Notes under the pieces: model-generated
What the model saw: the letters and a program-made list of their open reading frames with translations, nothing else
The model's database searches: none
What the model was told of the DNA's origin: nothing
In this document: piece by piece, positions 23,532 through 36,220 of the stretch
Position numbering within the stretch: the first letter of the stretch is position 1
Layout: each line of letters opens with the position of its first letter
Position numbers and translations under genes: made by a program
Source: Patiria pectinifera
Taxonomy: Eukaryota; Echinodermata; Asteroidea; Valvatida; Asterinidae
Direction: 5' to 3'
Assembly: GCA_029964075.1 (NCBI GenBank)
Contig: CM057147.1
Coordinates: 13,475,513-13,539,512 of the forward strand
DNA length: 64,000 bases

Positions 23532-24246
23532 CAGGGCGAGTCAAAATAGGAAACTTAAATGTTGCCCCCTTTATTTTAAAGAAGTTCTGCATTTAGCGCT
23601 TTCCAGATCTAGGATATTAAAACCTAATTATTGAGCTTTCCTTCAGCACAAGAATCATTCAAATCACTTATATACTTTTTAAGTTATGCAATTTTGAACA
23701 CTAACACCGTTTCATAAGTTTTTTTCCACGGATCACATTTTAAGGTACGTGATATTTCAGTAAAATGAAACTATGTCCCCGTATCGTGCAAACAACATCA
23801 GAATAATCCCAGAAGTCTCCGGGGTAGGCAAGGAGAATCCAGGGCAAGACGCAAGAACTAAACTCTTCACATTTTTATCAAGCATGTTGTTTTAACATTT
23901 GAAGTAGGTGTTTAAATAAATTAATGCTATGATAGGAGCCAGTTATCGTGATTATGAGAGTGTCCTAATGTTTTTGGGCTTTTTTTAATATGTGAATTGT
24001 CTTCGTTTTACTGAAATATTATGTACCTTAAAATGGTGATTGTTGGACAAACTATAAAACATATAAAACGGTGTTTGTGTTTTAAAAATCTATACGTGGA
24101 AAAGTACATGAGCGATTTGAATGTTTCTTTTACAAAAAAAAAGCACATTACTTGCAAGGCTTACACATCCTTTATCTTGAACGCGCTACTGCAGAAACCC
24201 TTAAAAAAGGGGGCATTATGTGGGTTTCCTTTTTTGACTCACCCTG
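23532..24246. mobile_element. Foldback-type MITE, CAGGG(C/T)GAGTC ends
   Basis: The left end is CAGGGCGAGTCAAAATAGGAAA. The right end is the inverted form of CAGGGTGAGTCAAAAAAGGAAA, closing at about 24246. Subterminal arms are also inverted (TTTCAGTAAAATGAA near 23755 against TTCGTTTTACTGAAA near 24002). A relative lies at 56772 onward with the same internal words (ATCATTCAAATCACTTAT, CCACGGATCACA). No transposase is present. Confidence 0.6.
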
Positions 24247-24377
24247 TGGAATACCAATGGGGAAAAAACACAAATCGGTGAAACCGTATGATTCTAATTA
24301 TACATAACTGGGAATGCCTTTTGGTTATGTATTCGAGAATTACATGGTACAAATCAACACCCGATTACTGTAAGTAA

Positions 24378-25113
24378 TATAGGTTTTCCCGGCTATTTTA
24401 AAACATTTTTCATTCAGATTCACAAATTCTAACATTCAATTTCGTCCGAGAAAAATGTTACATGCTTTTAACAAAACCAATTTAGTCATGCACCATTCAA
24501 TTTCAAAGTTGGGTCACCCTTTTTTAGTTTGGACACAATTGAATATAAGAATCGGTGAATTCGAACGAATTCTTTTTTAAAATAGCCGGGAAAACCTATG
24601 ATTATCTGATTTGTCCTTGGTCCATAATATAGGTTTTCCCGGCTATTTTAAAACATTTTTCGCTCGAATTCACTGATTCTTATATTCAATTTCGTCCAGC
24701 AACATCGATTTTTAGCGCACTTTCAATGTTTAATTTCGTCTTTTGTCAGACAATTTCAAAGTTAGTCCAAACAAATTCAAACAATGAGCACACGTTTTCG
24801 ACCCGGTGTATTCGATTTCGTCTCGTCTACGCCGAATCGTGTGATTCAGAAATCAAATTCGTCTAATTGATTTATATAAGACGAATTTGATCTCTGAATG
24901 CTGCCATTCGGCAACAGCTTAGACGGATTTGATCTGTAATGACGAATATTCTCGACCCAGTGACGAAAAAGGGTGACTAAACTTTGAAACTGAATGGTAA
25001 ATGACTAAATTGGTTTTGTTAAGAGCACGTGAAATTTTTCTCGGACGAAATTGAATGTTAGAGCTGGTGAATCTGAATGAAAAATGGTTTACAATAGCCG
25101 GGAAAACCTATAT
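24378..25113. mobile_element. Nested pair of GGTTTTCCCGG-terminus foldback elements
   Basis: Terminus ATAGGTTTTCCCGGCTATTTT occurs four times: forward at about 24378 and 24629, reverse ending at about 24603 and 25113. The outermost arms (about 24378-24535 and 24955-25113) are diverged inverted copies over roughly 155 bp. The inner pair forms a second set. The motif AATTTCGTC or its complement recurs at least eight times inside, as expected of subterminal protein-binding repeats. It is non-coding and related to the element at 3849-7984. Confidence 0.7.
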
Positions 25114-25596
25114 TCATTCGATATATGTTTCTGTCGCTTCTCCTTCGTACAACTTGAACGGTTGATTCGGAACGCTTTAGAAAAGCAAAAGAGGCTCTGT
25201 GACGCACAGCGCACAGGCACATCAGCATAAATAGGTCTACACACAGTCAAAATGCAATTTACTTCTTGTGTTGACATAAATGGTTTCATTCTAATTGACT
25301 TGATGTTTCTCCAAGGTTATCTCAACAACTCGGTCCTCGAGGCAATTCCCGAAATGGAGCAGACGCAGTCTAATTAAGCGTAATCTCTTGCTGATGTAGG
25401 CTAGGCATGCGACAAATACAGTATGCTTCGTTAATCTGATACTTGAGCAGTACTGGGTAGTTTATTTTTTATAAACACGGTTGACGACAAATCCAAAATC
25501 AAAGGGATTTGTTTAAAACAATATTGTTTTCATAAATGTTGGGAAATATCGCTTATGGTCTAAGATTTGTTAGAGGCGATCTCAGTTAGCCATTAA

Positions 25597-25735
25597 GTTA
25601 ATTAAATATTCAGTAGAATTAAGAGGTGTTTGAGGAATTAAAGTCTAATTTCCTGAGCCCTTAAACATTCGACCGAGATGAAACGGTTCCAGAGAAAAAG
25701 ACAATCTTTATTAATGTCACCGATCAAAAAAAAAA
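25597..25735. repeat. Direct repeat, copy 1 (partner 26308-26445)
   Basis: Shared words in order: AGAATTAAGA, TTTGAGGAATTAAAGTCT, TTTCCTGAGCCCTTAAACATTCGA, AATGTCAC. The spacing between copies is about 711 bp. Non-coding. Confidence 0.65.
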
Positions 25736-26069
25736 GAAAAAAAAATTGTTCGAGAAGATCACGGTACGGTTAGCCATTTCAATTAAAGGGAAAATACAAC
25801 ATTTGCAAACATCAAAAAATAAAACTACCAAAATCATTTTGAAGTACCTTGCTGGACTGTTAGTGAATGACAGTGTAAAGCATCCTGTAAAATCATGGCA
25901 CCTGGTATACTGTCATTTTCAAGAAAAGTAGTATTTTTGTATCAATTTCCAACGCTGATCGGCCGGTCAGCGTTGGAAAAAACTGGCTTTTTTTCCAAAT
26001 ACTAGGCCCAGTTGACCATCGCACTTGTTTGCAATCGACTACACACCTATGAACGGGTACAAGCCAGCT

Positions 26070-26153
26070 AGACTGGTTCCCTGACCTTACAATTCCCCAA
26101 TGTATGTAAACTGCTCTGTTTCTTCTTAAATGGAATTAGGGAACCAGACTACA
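26070..26153. mobile_element. Very small MITE with CTGGTTCCCT ends
   Basis: CTGGTTCCCT at about 26071 is mirrored by AGGGAACCAG near 26141-26150, an 80-bp unit. The same end with flanking GACCTGACAATT appears at 2521-2542 and in the mirrored right arm near 35640, so the end belongs to a dispersed family. Confidence 0.4.
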
Positions 26154-26307
26154 GGAAAATGATTGTTTTTTCTTGGTTTTTATAGCATTTTTGAACCCAA
26201 AACCTCAAAAAAGTCAGTGTAACTATATTTGCTGTATATTTCCAACCCCCCAATTCCATCGATTTCTGAAAATAACAGCAAAAGCAAATGATGTATATTC
26301 CCTTTAA

Positions 26308-26445
26308 TTAAGTATTCATTAGAATTAAGAAGTATTTGAGGAATTAAAGTCTTATTTCCTGAGCCCTTAAACATTCGATTGATATAAAACAGTTCCAGAA
26401 AAAAATTTAACTCTTGATAAATGTCACAGATTAAAAAAATAATAA
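26308..26445. repeat. Direct repeat, copy 2 (partner 25597-25735)
   Basis: A diverged copy of the upstream 140-bp unit. It lies inside an AT-rich stretch with no gene. Confidence 0.65.
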
Positions 26446-26592
26446 TAAATAACTGCGATAATATCCCCCAAAAGATCTCGCAATGATAGTAGGTAAATTG
26501 TATCATATTTTTTTTCGAGCCGCATATGATAACCATAGACATGAAGAAAATTTTAGGGGAGCACTTGAAATATTCATGAAAAAAAACCATGA

Positions 26593-26790
26593 ATACTGTA
26601 TGAAGAAGAGACTTTCAATGTAGAAGAAACGGAGCACAAAGAGAAATACTATGAGATAATGCCAGACAACCTTGGAAATGGATACGTTCTGTCAAGAAAA
26701 CAAGATTATTGGAATCAAATGAGAAGGGACTTCAAAAGGAATTGCAAATGTCAATTCCAGTACGATGACAGCAACAACAACGTAGAGTAA
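26593..26790 (+). CDS. Unrecognised open frame of 65 codons (weak)
   Basis: Open from after TGA (26590-26592) to TAA at 26788-26790. It has unusually protein-like composition for this AT-rich neighbourhood: acidic N-terminus (EEETFNVEETEHKEKYYE), then NGYVLSRKQDYWNQ, then a basic RRDFKRNCKC segment. It starts without a convincing ATG, and I see no strong splice acceptor. It could be a terminal exon or part of a decayed element. I do not recognise the family. Confidence 0.2.
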   Translation: MLYEEETFNVEETEHKEKYYEIMPDNLGNGYVLSRKQDYWNQMRRDFKRNCKCQFQYDDSNNNVE

Positions 26791-29706
26791 TTTAGCAAAT
26801 GCAAGCAAATTTCTCCATTAAATAAATTGCACATGCGGTCATCCGAATTTCTTTTTTATGATGACCTCATGAAGCAACTACAAACAACAGTCACAAATTA
26901 TGAGGAAAATTTGATAGGCTAAATGTTTATCGATCAGTCCAAAATTAAGAATCGCTCTTCAGCAAAATTATGGGTAATTTTCGAAACATAAAATCAATCA
27001 TTGAATTCTAAAATATGAGTTCGTATTATAAAAGAACGGAACGCTGTTTTGAAATAAATTAAGGGCAGTGCCGGGAGCAAGGTTTTACGCGACGTGTGCG
27101 TGCTATGATTATAGGGCATATGTGACGCATCAGTCGGCCCTCATTATGTTTAGCTTATAGCTTAATGAAGGCTGCATTAGGGTGCATTGTGTTTTGCTTT
27201 GTAGAAAATCCAACAACAGTACTAATTGGCTTGCCTTTTAACGGCAGAAGCGTAGACAGAACAAGGCAGTACCGTGGAACATTTCTATAATTAGGACTAG
27301 GTGCATTTTGTTATCTTCTGTAACGCTTTCAGTCGGACAAATAATACACTGTAAAAACATATGGTTAAAATCGACTAGCAAACAGCCAAATTTGCAGCCT
27401 GCCATACTACAGCAACGTGTATAGGCACAGCTGTGTGCAAGTTTAACTGTTCTAGTCAAATTTAGCTAGATTGTGTTCTGAGTGTACAAACCAGTAATAA
27501 TCCATGTTGCAAGGCTTATGATATCTGTTTTCATGTCTGTTTCAAGCTCGCACTATTTCTAGAACCGGTTTACCATTTTTTGTCTCTCTCATTTTACCGA
27601 CCGGACGCTGTTCGTTCAGTTGTCCATGCAAATTGACGTGCGCTAAAAACTGTTTTCTTTGTGAAAGAAAATCAATTGGGAAAACCCGTTTGAATATGAT
27701 TAACCGCGTTGTATTAATATGAATACAGATTAAACTGAACTGATTTAACTGAATTCCATCAGATTTAAGAGAACATATTTGGCAATTCAGAAATTGGGAA
27801 TAAAATCAAATAAATTGGTTAGTGTTTAAACTCCAATTGGGTGAAGTACTTAATTGATAATAATGTATACTCTTTGTAAAGGTATTGGGATATAAACATA
27901 ATGGATATAAACACAATTGTAAGGCACAATTTTCGATTGGATTCCTAGCGGGAATGACGCATTAAAACCATGTGCAAAATCGGTTAAATCTATATGCATT
28001 TCATTCTCAATAATTTTATCCTTCAAAAGTATAGAGCTCAAGAAAACAAATCGCCAGGATGTTTTAGCAGTAAGTTTTCCTTTCAAGTGAAAAGGCGACC
28101 ATTATTGTCCACACAAGCACTATGGACCAAAGTCCACGTATGAGTGGATATATATTAACTCACACATTTCGGCTGCAGTAATGCAAGATGCATTATCATA
28201 AGTAGTCGACCACGTTTGATACAACGAAGGGAAAAATAATTCCCCAAACGCTTACAGTTACTTGGAAACACACGAATGTTCAGAGCGCGCGGCCTAATGC
28301 ATTTGATGAACAATGCCGTGGTGAATACAGATATGGACAGGTGTTTTAAGGACAGTTTACCGCTTTCAAACATTCACAGATGATGTTTTTGCAGTTGGAT
28401 ATTAAGAAAAAATCCATTTGATGGGTGTGGGTGTTGGTTTTTGATCTTTACGGAAATGCTATACTGGAGCAAAAATGGGGCTGCGCATGCAAGCACGCTG
28501 TCGCCATTACTATGCAGCTGCAATGTTACGTAAGAAATCAAGCAGCCAAATTTGCCAGTACAGTCTGATTGCTCCTAAACCCAACGGCTGTTCATATCGA
28601 CAGATGACTTGATGTCAAAGGCCGTTTCCGTATACAAAATAATCAACCACAATACAATCCACGGTCGTGAAATGCCCTTGGTTATAGAGTTATTGATCGT
28701 AAAAACGAATAGCTTGTCTGGTTGAATACAAAATGTCATGGCATATAAGAGTGAAATTTTCATGTGCTTTTTTTGTCCGCGTTGTTGTCTAAAAACACAG
28801 GAATTGGATTCCAAATTGAGGTATTATTTGAAGCCTTACTTATCATTGAATTGTGTTAGGGCCTACAGTGAAAGAAACATATGATAGTTTTTATCACGAT
28901 ACGTCGGCAATTTTAAGAAGTCAGCGAAAATGTATACAAACTGTTGCTTAGATTAAGTGCCATACGAATATAAAGTTTGAACTGAAAATACTTGTTCCAA
29001 ATATTTTCTAACGTGCGTTATCACATGATATACAATAAAACACCCGTAATCTCTTCCTCACAAACGTGGGCTCTGTTAATATTATAACAGCGGAAACCAT
29101 ACCTGTTGATGATGAAGCAGATCCATTCGATATCACATTGTATCGCATGCATATTCATTTAGGAAACCCCAAACGACAAGCGGGTGTGCAGTTTTAGAAT
29201 TTACAAAATTTGATTACCCCGACAATTCCACACTACGATATGTTTGTTTGTTTAAAATCAAACAAACAAACAAAACAAAAAAGAGGCACGTTTCTAGACA
29301 TTGGTGGTAATAAAGGCACTCGGGCGAGATGAGCCATGGCAGATCCTGATTCAACGCAGCAATCAACACGGCCTTTGCAATCGAGCCTACTGCTCATTTG
29401 TTTTTGTTCTGGCGTTTTCCTCGTTAAGTCAGATTGTAATTAGTCAGAGAGTTAATTAATCATCCCGAGATAAATTCTGCATGTGTAGAATGGACGTGGT
29501 GACTGTATAACCACCATCTTGATTCACCGTTTAATTCTGACCCCAATAAAGAAATGTTTATAGGCACTGGGTTTGAGGTGTTTTTAACTGACACAGCTTG
29601 CAAGATTGCGCCACGTGATCCCTTGTAATCGATGTCTCCGGTGACAAAATCTTCACAAAATTCTGCCAATGACAACATCTAACGCAAAATCTGACTGCGA
29701 GGTTAA

Positions 29707-30744
29707 TCAGCTGAACTCTCCAGGTGGATCCAGCCAGCCGTACCGCTTGTGAGTCTCCACGATGTTATTGAAACTCTCGAGGGCTTCTTGCTTGTTGAAC
29801 GGAATCTCCCCGAAAGGTTTCTTCTTGTTCTGAGAGATGCGGGCGTGGCCGGCGACCAAGGTTGCTCCCAGTTGCATGATGACTGCCTCGATGGTGTAAG
29901 AGCTCGACCACCCTTGAGGTGTCAAGAGCTCCATACAGATGGCTCCTCCGTCTAAGACGTACCCGTTCTCCACCCGAGGTGTAGTCACACGGACGAAGGG
30001 AGGCGAGAAGGGGAAATTATCCGGGAAAGTCATGTTGAAGTCGATGGATGCAGTGTTCGTCGCCTTCATGTCGCTGTGAAGTTCCGACATGGGGTCTACT
30101 TTGAGGAGCTTTATGCACCATTCGTAGAGGTTATCAGATACTAGACTGATCTCAAATAAAGCGTCCTCTGACTGGCTCATTCGGTTAGCAGCTTCGAACT
30201 CCTTCATGACGCGTCGGGTGCGCACGTTTGAGACGTACTTTCTGGTGGGTTGTGGGATGTCCTCTAGATCGGATGAGGAGATATCCTGCCCGGCGGGCTT
30301 GAACTTTGACGTGCTAGCCGATGATTTCTGCTTAAGGATTGGCGCGACTTTGGCCTTGACTGAGGGTTGAGGTGGTGATGGGTGATCGGCTGGTATCATA
30401 CCTGGCAGAGTCATATGTTGATCATCCGTAGTGCCGTGCGAGTCATCACGGAATCGCACGCTGTTCATTTCCCGTCGTATATCGGGTTCATCGCGTGCGA
30501 CAATTCTCTCCCGTGCGCCACCATCTCCTCCCCCTTCGCCACTTCCCCCTCCACCGCCCGTACCACCACCCCCACCCACACCGCCACTGTAGGCAGGTAA
30601 GGTGATAGAGTTTTCCGTGGATGTGGTGCTGTCCTGGTTCCCTATACGGAGCTTCCTGACCCGACTGAAGGAGTGTCTCTTCCGTCGGGCGCTGGGCGGT
30701 GCGCGGTTGCTCTGCCGTAGCAGCTTGCTCAGTCCGGCCGCCAT
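29707..30744 (-). CDS. UBE2QL1: Ubiquitin-conjugating enzyme E2Q-like protein (right copy)
   Basis: A 345-residue single-exon ORF, identical to the left copy except Arg99 in place of Ser99. It has the same UBC domain (about 180-345) with the GGAICMELL active-site block and Cys270, and the same glycine-rich N-terminal tract at residues 53-76. The start ATG at 30744 has the same strong context. It is transcribed toward the window centre, convergent with the left copy. Both reading frames are intact, as expected for two alleles of one gene or for a very recent duplicate. The gene should act in ubiquitin transfer; substrates and the E3 partner cannot be inferred from sequence. Confidence 0.9.
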   Translation of the reverse strand: MAAGLSKLLRQSNRAPPSARRKRHSFSRVRKLRIGNQDSTTSTENSITLPAYSGGVGGGGGTGGGGGSGEGGGDGGARERIVARDEPDIRREMNSVRFRDDSHGTTDDQHMTLPGMIPADHPSPPQPSVKAKVAPILKQKSSASTSKFKPAGQDISSSDLEDIPQPTRKYVSNVRTRRVMKEFEAANRMSQSEDALFEISLVSDNLYEWCIKLLKVDPMSELHSDMKATNTASIDFNMTFPDNFPFSPPFVRVTTPRVENGYVLDGGAICMELLTPQGWSSSYTIEAVIMQLGATLVAGHARISQNKKKPFGEIPFNKQEALESFNNIVETHKRYGWLDPPGEFS

Positions 30745-31969
30745 GATGAGACTGATGCAGCGCGCGCTCAATTCCCGTCTGATGCACTCCCTAACGCACG
30801 CAACAATGTCTATCACGGCGTCACTAGCGACAGAAACGACCTGTCTCACAAACAAATTACATCACTGAGAAGATCACCTAATGACGAAAAGCATCGAGTC
30901 GACAATACACTGCACTCAAGGTTGATTGCCTCGAAGCCATCGCCTTAATGAATGAACAGCTCAGTCGGTTCAATACCAACGGTTGGTGGTGATATAACGA
31001 TCATCAAATATCGCTCTTTCCTCCTTCATCAGGATAAAACTGCAAGATCACCTTCACTGCCATGACTGGCCCCTACGTAAAACACTCCACAATGCAACCG
31101 TGTGTACACAACAGTCCCAGATAGTCGAGCTCTCTGAATTGAACCCACTTAATGCCAATGCCTGCGGTTGTAGACAACATTTGGAACAATCGCAGAATGG
31201 TACACGTGTAGCCTGGGGTAACACTGATGTAGGTTAATGGTGCTCGGTGTCTGACGGCATTACGGTACAGTACTGCCGAGAGCGGGGAGAGCGGGATAAT
31301 GATAATTGCGTGCGCTGACGGTAAAGGCCGTTTTCTAATTGTATGCGTCCCAAAATAGGCGCGGGTTCCCTGTCTTTACAGATGCCGTGACATGCATGAT
31401 TTTCTTGCCATGCAGAAATTGATCGTAGACTATGAATTCACTGCCAACAAAAAAGAAAAATAAAAAATAAAAATACGGAGATTTTCTTAACCTTTGTGGT
31501 TAGTGAAGTGTGAATCGTTAAAAAAAAAAAGAAACAATTATAAAGTTATTCCACATTTCCCCAATGTCGGGCTAACGAGCTCGTGCTCTGGTTACGTATG
31601 CACCGATGATAATTAATAGGGCTGAACTCGGGTGGAAATGACGATGTTTTCGAACGAGTAGATCATGCTATTTTCAAGCTAAAGCCCAACTCCTATTACT
31701 ATACGTACGTTCTTGACATTTCAAATGTGACCTCAGTGCCAAGACGGCGTCGGTCACGTTCCATTGAAGAGGTTTATACATATTTCACTGTATGAAGATT
31801 TTGGTGTACAGTAATTAGAAAATAACCGTATTTAATGATAATTTTCAAGAAATGAAGTGCTTCAAATCGTAAAATTAATGAAATAAAGCATGATCAAGAT
31901 AGTTAGAATTTTCTAAACAATTTCAAGCACTTTTACCTGATAAGTGCACCCTCAAAATGTATAGGTATT

Positions 31970-34313
31970 CCCAGTTATTTTAACACTTATATCACACGAA
32001 TTCCCTACATCGATACTTTAATTTCATCCACGAACATCGCCAAGCTCAATTCGCAATTTAAATTTTACAAAACACCACTAGATTTCATTTAAGGTTCAGT
32101 ATAATTCATTTTTTCAGCATACAGATTCGTCTTTAATTTATGAAATTCGCCTCATGTAGCAATCGGCGCTGAGTTGAAAAAGCAAATTCGTTGTTTTTTT
32201 TTGTCATTCCATGTTGTTGTCATTACATTTTGTTTCTGGTGACTGAAAACGTTACGATTAGAAAATGTGCCCAATCTTTGGACTTATTTAAAGAATGGTG
32301 CGCATTAATACAATTATAATTCCAACATAGATTTCCTTATATGTATAAATAACAGTAGTTAGCTGTAAGTTTTGAATCTTTTTTTTTTCTGCGTTTCAAA
32401 ATTTTACATTTGAATCAGGAATATCCTTTTCACAATATCCTCTTTACTTATGAACACCTTCGTAATATTGCTCTTTGATAGACAGACCTAACTTCTGTGG
32501 TTTTGTTCATATACATTTATATATAATCAAAGCGCAAAACTACGAACGTGTTGGATCTTAATGCTTCTCTTCTTCTTCATTCATTTATTTTCATGATGAC
32601 TTGATGAGTTGGGCCCAAGTGTCCCTGTCGGGCATAGTGTTGGAAAGAGATGGACCAGTTTCTAGCTCGATTGATGTTTTCAGGGTCATGTTGGGAAGAC
32701 CTTTTCGTCAAGGGGCTTCAGGATTCCAAAGGAGAACTTGACTAGCTGGCTCATTATGTCGATAAACGTGACCGGCTAGCCGAAGGCGACGCTGTCTGAT
32801 GATGGTGGAGATAGGGGAAGGGCACCATACAAAACAGAGTTAGGGAGATGTTGTTGCCAAGAAACGTTCTGAACTGCCCGCAACATCCGTGTATAGGTGC
32901 CATCACTGGATGCAGAGATCTGTTTGGTCAGGGTCCAGGACTCGCAACCGTAGAGGAGGATGACTTCTATTGAGGTCTTGAAGATCTAAAGTTTGGTGGT
33001 CTTGGAGATGGAGGATCTCCAGACTTTTGTCAGTGAGAACAGAGAAGACCAAGCTTGAGCTTTTCTACAAGATCGACGTCATGAACTGTGTTGGTGTAGG
33101 AGCTCAGATACTTGAAGTCATCAACTTTATCGAGCTTACTGCCATCCAGTGCAGTGACGTCATCAGAGGTAGATGAGTTGATGACCATGTACTTAGTCTT
33201 CTTTGCATTAAGAGAGAGACCAACGGACTTGCAGCAAGCTTCTACTTTATGGAGGAGAGATTCGGCATCAAGGAGGGTGTCAGCAAGCAGACTAATGTCA
33301 TCTGCATAATCTAGTTTGGATAGGCATTGGGCAGGGTGTCTACTACTCCTACGGCGGGAGAGAGTGAGACCATCAGTGACATTTAATGCTGTCCGCAAGG
33401 CATAATCCAGAACTATGATGAATAGGTAGTGGGCGAGAGGATCACCCTGAAGAACTCCAGTGTTGACGGAGAACGAATCAGATTCACCTTCGGGGGTAAG
33501 AACAACAGCACTTGTATCTTCATACATAATTTTGATGGCATGAATGGCCTCCTCCGGAATGCCGTAAGCATGCAGGATCTTAAACATTGTTGGTCTGTCA
33601 ACAGAGTCAAATGGCGGCTTCCTTCTGTTGGTTACGAATTTCCTCAATAAGGCGCCTGAGAGCAAGGATTTGAGATGAGGTTGAACGTAGAGACCGAAAG
33701 CCACTTTGATTGGGACAGAGTATCTTCTCAACTTCCGGACGAATGCGATTCAGAAGTAGTCGACTGTATACCTTGGCAGCATAATTGCTTAATTTCCATG
33801 TTAAAAAGTTAAGAGCCTATTGTGAAAGGTCCATTCCTGATTTTAATTTTAATCGTGAAACACAGAAAAGAAGATTCAAATTGTACAGCCAGCTACTTTT
33901 ATTTTTTCAACTCAGCGCAGATTGCTACTTGAGACATATGTTAAAGTTATAATTTTATAAATGCGCACAATTCTTCAAATAAGTCCAAAGATTAGGCACA
34001 TTTTCTAATCGCAACGTTTTCAGTCACCAGAAACGAAATTTAATGACAACAACATTAAAAGGAATGACCAAAAAAAACCCCCAGAAAACCGAAATGCATT
34101 TTCAGTTTAACGCCGAATGCAACACAAGTCGAATTTAGGACGAATTGATATGCTAAAAAATTGAATTATACTGAACCTTAAATGAAATGTAGTGCTGGCT
34201 TTTTTTGGAAATTCAAATTGAGAATTGAGCTGTGCGATGTTTGGGGACGAAATTAAAGTATTGATATAGGGAATTCGTGTGGCACAAGGGCTAAAATAAC
34301 CGAGAAAACCCAT
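31970..34313. mobile_element. Long-TIR (foldback-like) element, right copy, 2.3 kb
   Basis: It carries the same inverted terminal regions as the left-arm element (ends TATAGGTATTCCCAG at 31970 and CGAGAAAACCCATA at 34313). The RTE-like remnant lies inside, without the later non-LTR insertion. This shows the pre-insertion state of the locus. Confidence 0.75.
32560..33790 (-). pseudogene. RTE-like non-LTR retrotransposon remnant (right copy)
   Basis: The longest intact piece (33030-33731, minus) carries FDSVDRPTMFKILHAYGIPEE, GVLQGDPLAHYLFIIVLDY and LDYADDISLLAD, that is, the RT palm with its YADD catalytic motif. It is 5' truncated, has lost residues just before FDSVD as on the left, and is frameshifted downstream. 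The 3' tail near 32567-32590 is a GAAGAAG-type repeat. It lies inside the long-TIR element. Confidence 0.75.
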
Positions 34314-34772
34314 ACTAAAGAAATCTTAGTGGTTATATTAAATGTTTATGTTATCTTCCAGTTAGAGTGAGGGGTGTATACTTGAGGTAATATTCCACTT
34401 AAAATTAGCGGTGTATATATTTTAGGTAATATTCAAATTAGAACTAGTATATTTTAGGTAAATAGTGACTTTGTAAGCACATGGATGCCACGGGCTAATA
34501 ATGTTTAGGTTTTTTTCACATCAGCCCCAGAAACACCTGTCTGCTTTTCTTAAGTCAAGCAATTCTGCCTGTCAGCGTAATTAACAGAGATGCTTTCCCG
34601 AGTTAATTTCAACCTGCAGTGCCGACAATTAAAACAAGACAATAATTATAAACAAACAAAGAAAGCAACAAAACACCCCTAAACAAATAAACAAACAAAC
34701 AAACAAGACAATAAATACATGTAACGCATTAGGATCTTCGATTCCTTTTATTATGCCAACACACAACCCAAT

Positions 34773-35092
34773 TAAGGCAAAAAAAACCCATGTTTAGCGT
34801 CCTGCCTTTTTGAAAAAAAAATGAAGGAGGAGGCCTTTTTTTAACCCAAAAAATCGCCGCCCGACCGGGCTATTTTTCAAGATGGCCGCCAGCTTTTTTT
34901 TTTTAATGGCGGCCACTAGGACTCAGGAAATGACATACCAGCTTTATATGGGCTTCATGCAACGGACAAATAGGCCAAAAAAAAAAAAATCAAAATTTGT
35001 TTCGTAAAAAAAAAGGAAAACAAAAAAGGAGGCGGCCTCCAAAAAGGAAACGGGCGGAGACGCTAAACATGTTTTTTTTTTATTTGGCCTTA
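34773..35092. mobile_element. MITE with TAAGGC...CATGTTTAGCGTC ends (right copy)
   Basis: Mirrored copy of the element at 3083-3401, with the same terminal words and A/T homopolymer-rich interior. The length differs slightly at the homopolymers. Confidence 0.7.
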
Positions 35093-35679
35093 GTGTTAAG
35101 GTGGAACTGTGGCTTATAGCTTAATGAAGCATGAACTAAATCATCCGTGATTTACTTTGCCCTATTCGAAACCCACATAAAAGATAATCTATCATTTTCT
35201 CGAACGTGCAGCGAGCGAATCAACTACACGTTGCTTAATGCAAAACAGTACATTCAAACAAATATTGGCTGTGCATGACCCTGGGGCAAATTCGCCTGGC
35301 GGAACGGCGCTCATATTTTATTGATCTTATGGCCGGTGTGTTTATTGTCTGTGATGATAAAATAACTCTTTCCTAAACAACAGAGGATAACAGTAATGGC
35401 CATTATTTTTTTACCGCTTCGTCGGTCCGTTGATTATTATGTACATGTACATGTATTGCAATAATCACTTATATTTTACTGATAAAAGAAATCATCTGGA
35501 ACACTTTCCATTTGAAGTTGTTTTGATAATAATAAATCAAAAAATCGATAATTTATTTAATTTAAACGTTGATGTTGCTGCGTTGTGTTGTGATTTCAAT
35601 TCCGGCTATCTAACCTACGATCTAGTCAGATAATTGTCAGGTCAGGGAACCAGACTTGCTTGCAATAACTCGCCGGGGG

Positions 35680-36220
35680 CAGAGTTGTAACGAATCACTG
35701 ATTTTTGAGACTCGAGTCGAATCGAGTCATTTCATTTCAAAGAAGTGACTCAGTCGAGTCGAGTCATTAAGTCAAGAAGGTCGAGTCAAGTCTCAATTAT
35801 TTGAGCACCATACATTAAATAAACACTAGAGTGAAAGTCATGTCTTGGCCTTTATAATTTTACATTCGGGCTACTACATGTGGTGACACCACATTCGACC
35901 CTTAATGAAAATAAAAAGGGCGTGCCATCTGATCGCCCATTCAGCTAATCGCCACATTCTAACCGAACGTGAACAAAAAACGGCACCGGTGTAAGGCATT
36001 GCAAATATTTTTTTCGCAAAGTTTTGCTTTTTTAGGGGGACTTGAGTCTTATTAGCCTTCCTCGAGTCGAGTCGAGTCATTCTGGTGAGGGACTCGAGTC
36101 GAGTCGAGACGAGTCCTTTGCTCGCAGTGACTCGAGTCGAGTCATTTGCCCTTAGGGACTCGACTGGAGTCGAGTCGAGTCCCCAACAATTGTGACTTGA
36201 GTCGAGTCATTACAACTCTG
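35680..36220. mobile_element. hAT-like MITE with internal GACTCGAGTC arrays (right copy)
   Basis: CAGAGTTGTAA terminal repeats at 35680 and ending at 36220. Subterminal GACTCGAGTC-type arrays are as in the left copy. Confidence 0.7.

Noticed and set aside
26180..26590. 136-residue minus-strand frame
   Set aside because: Phe/Ile/Leu-rich composition is that of translated AT-rich DNA. It overlaps a direct repeat and shows no motif.
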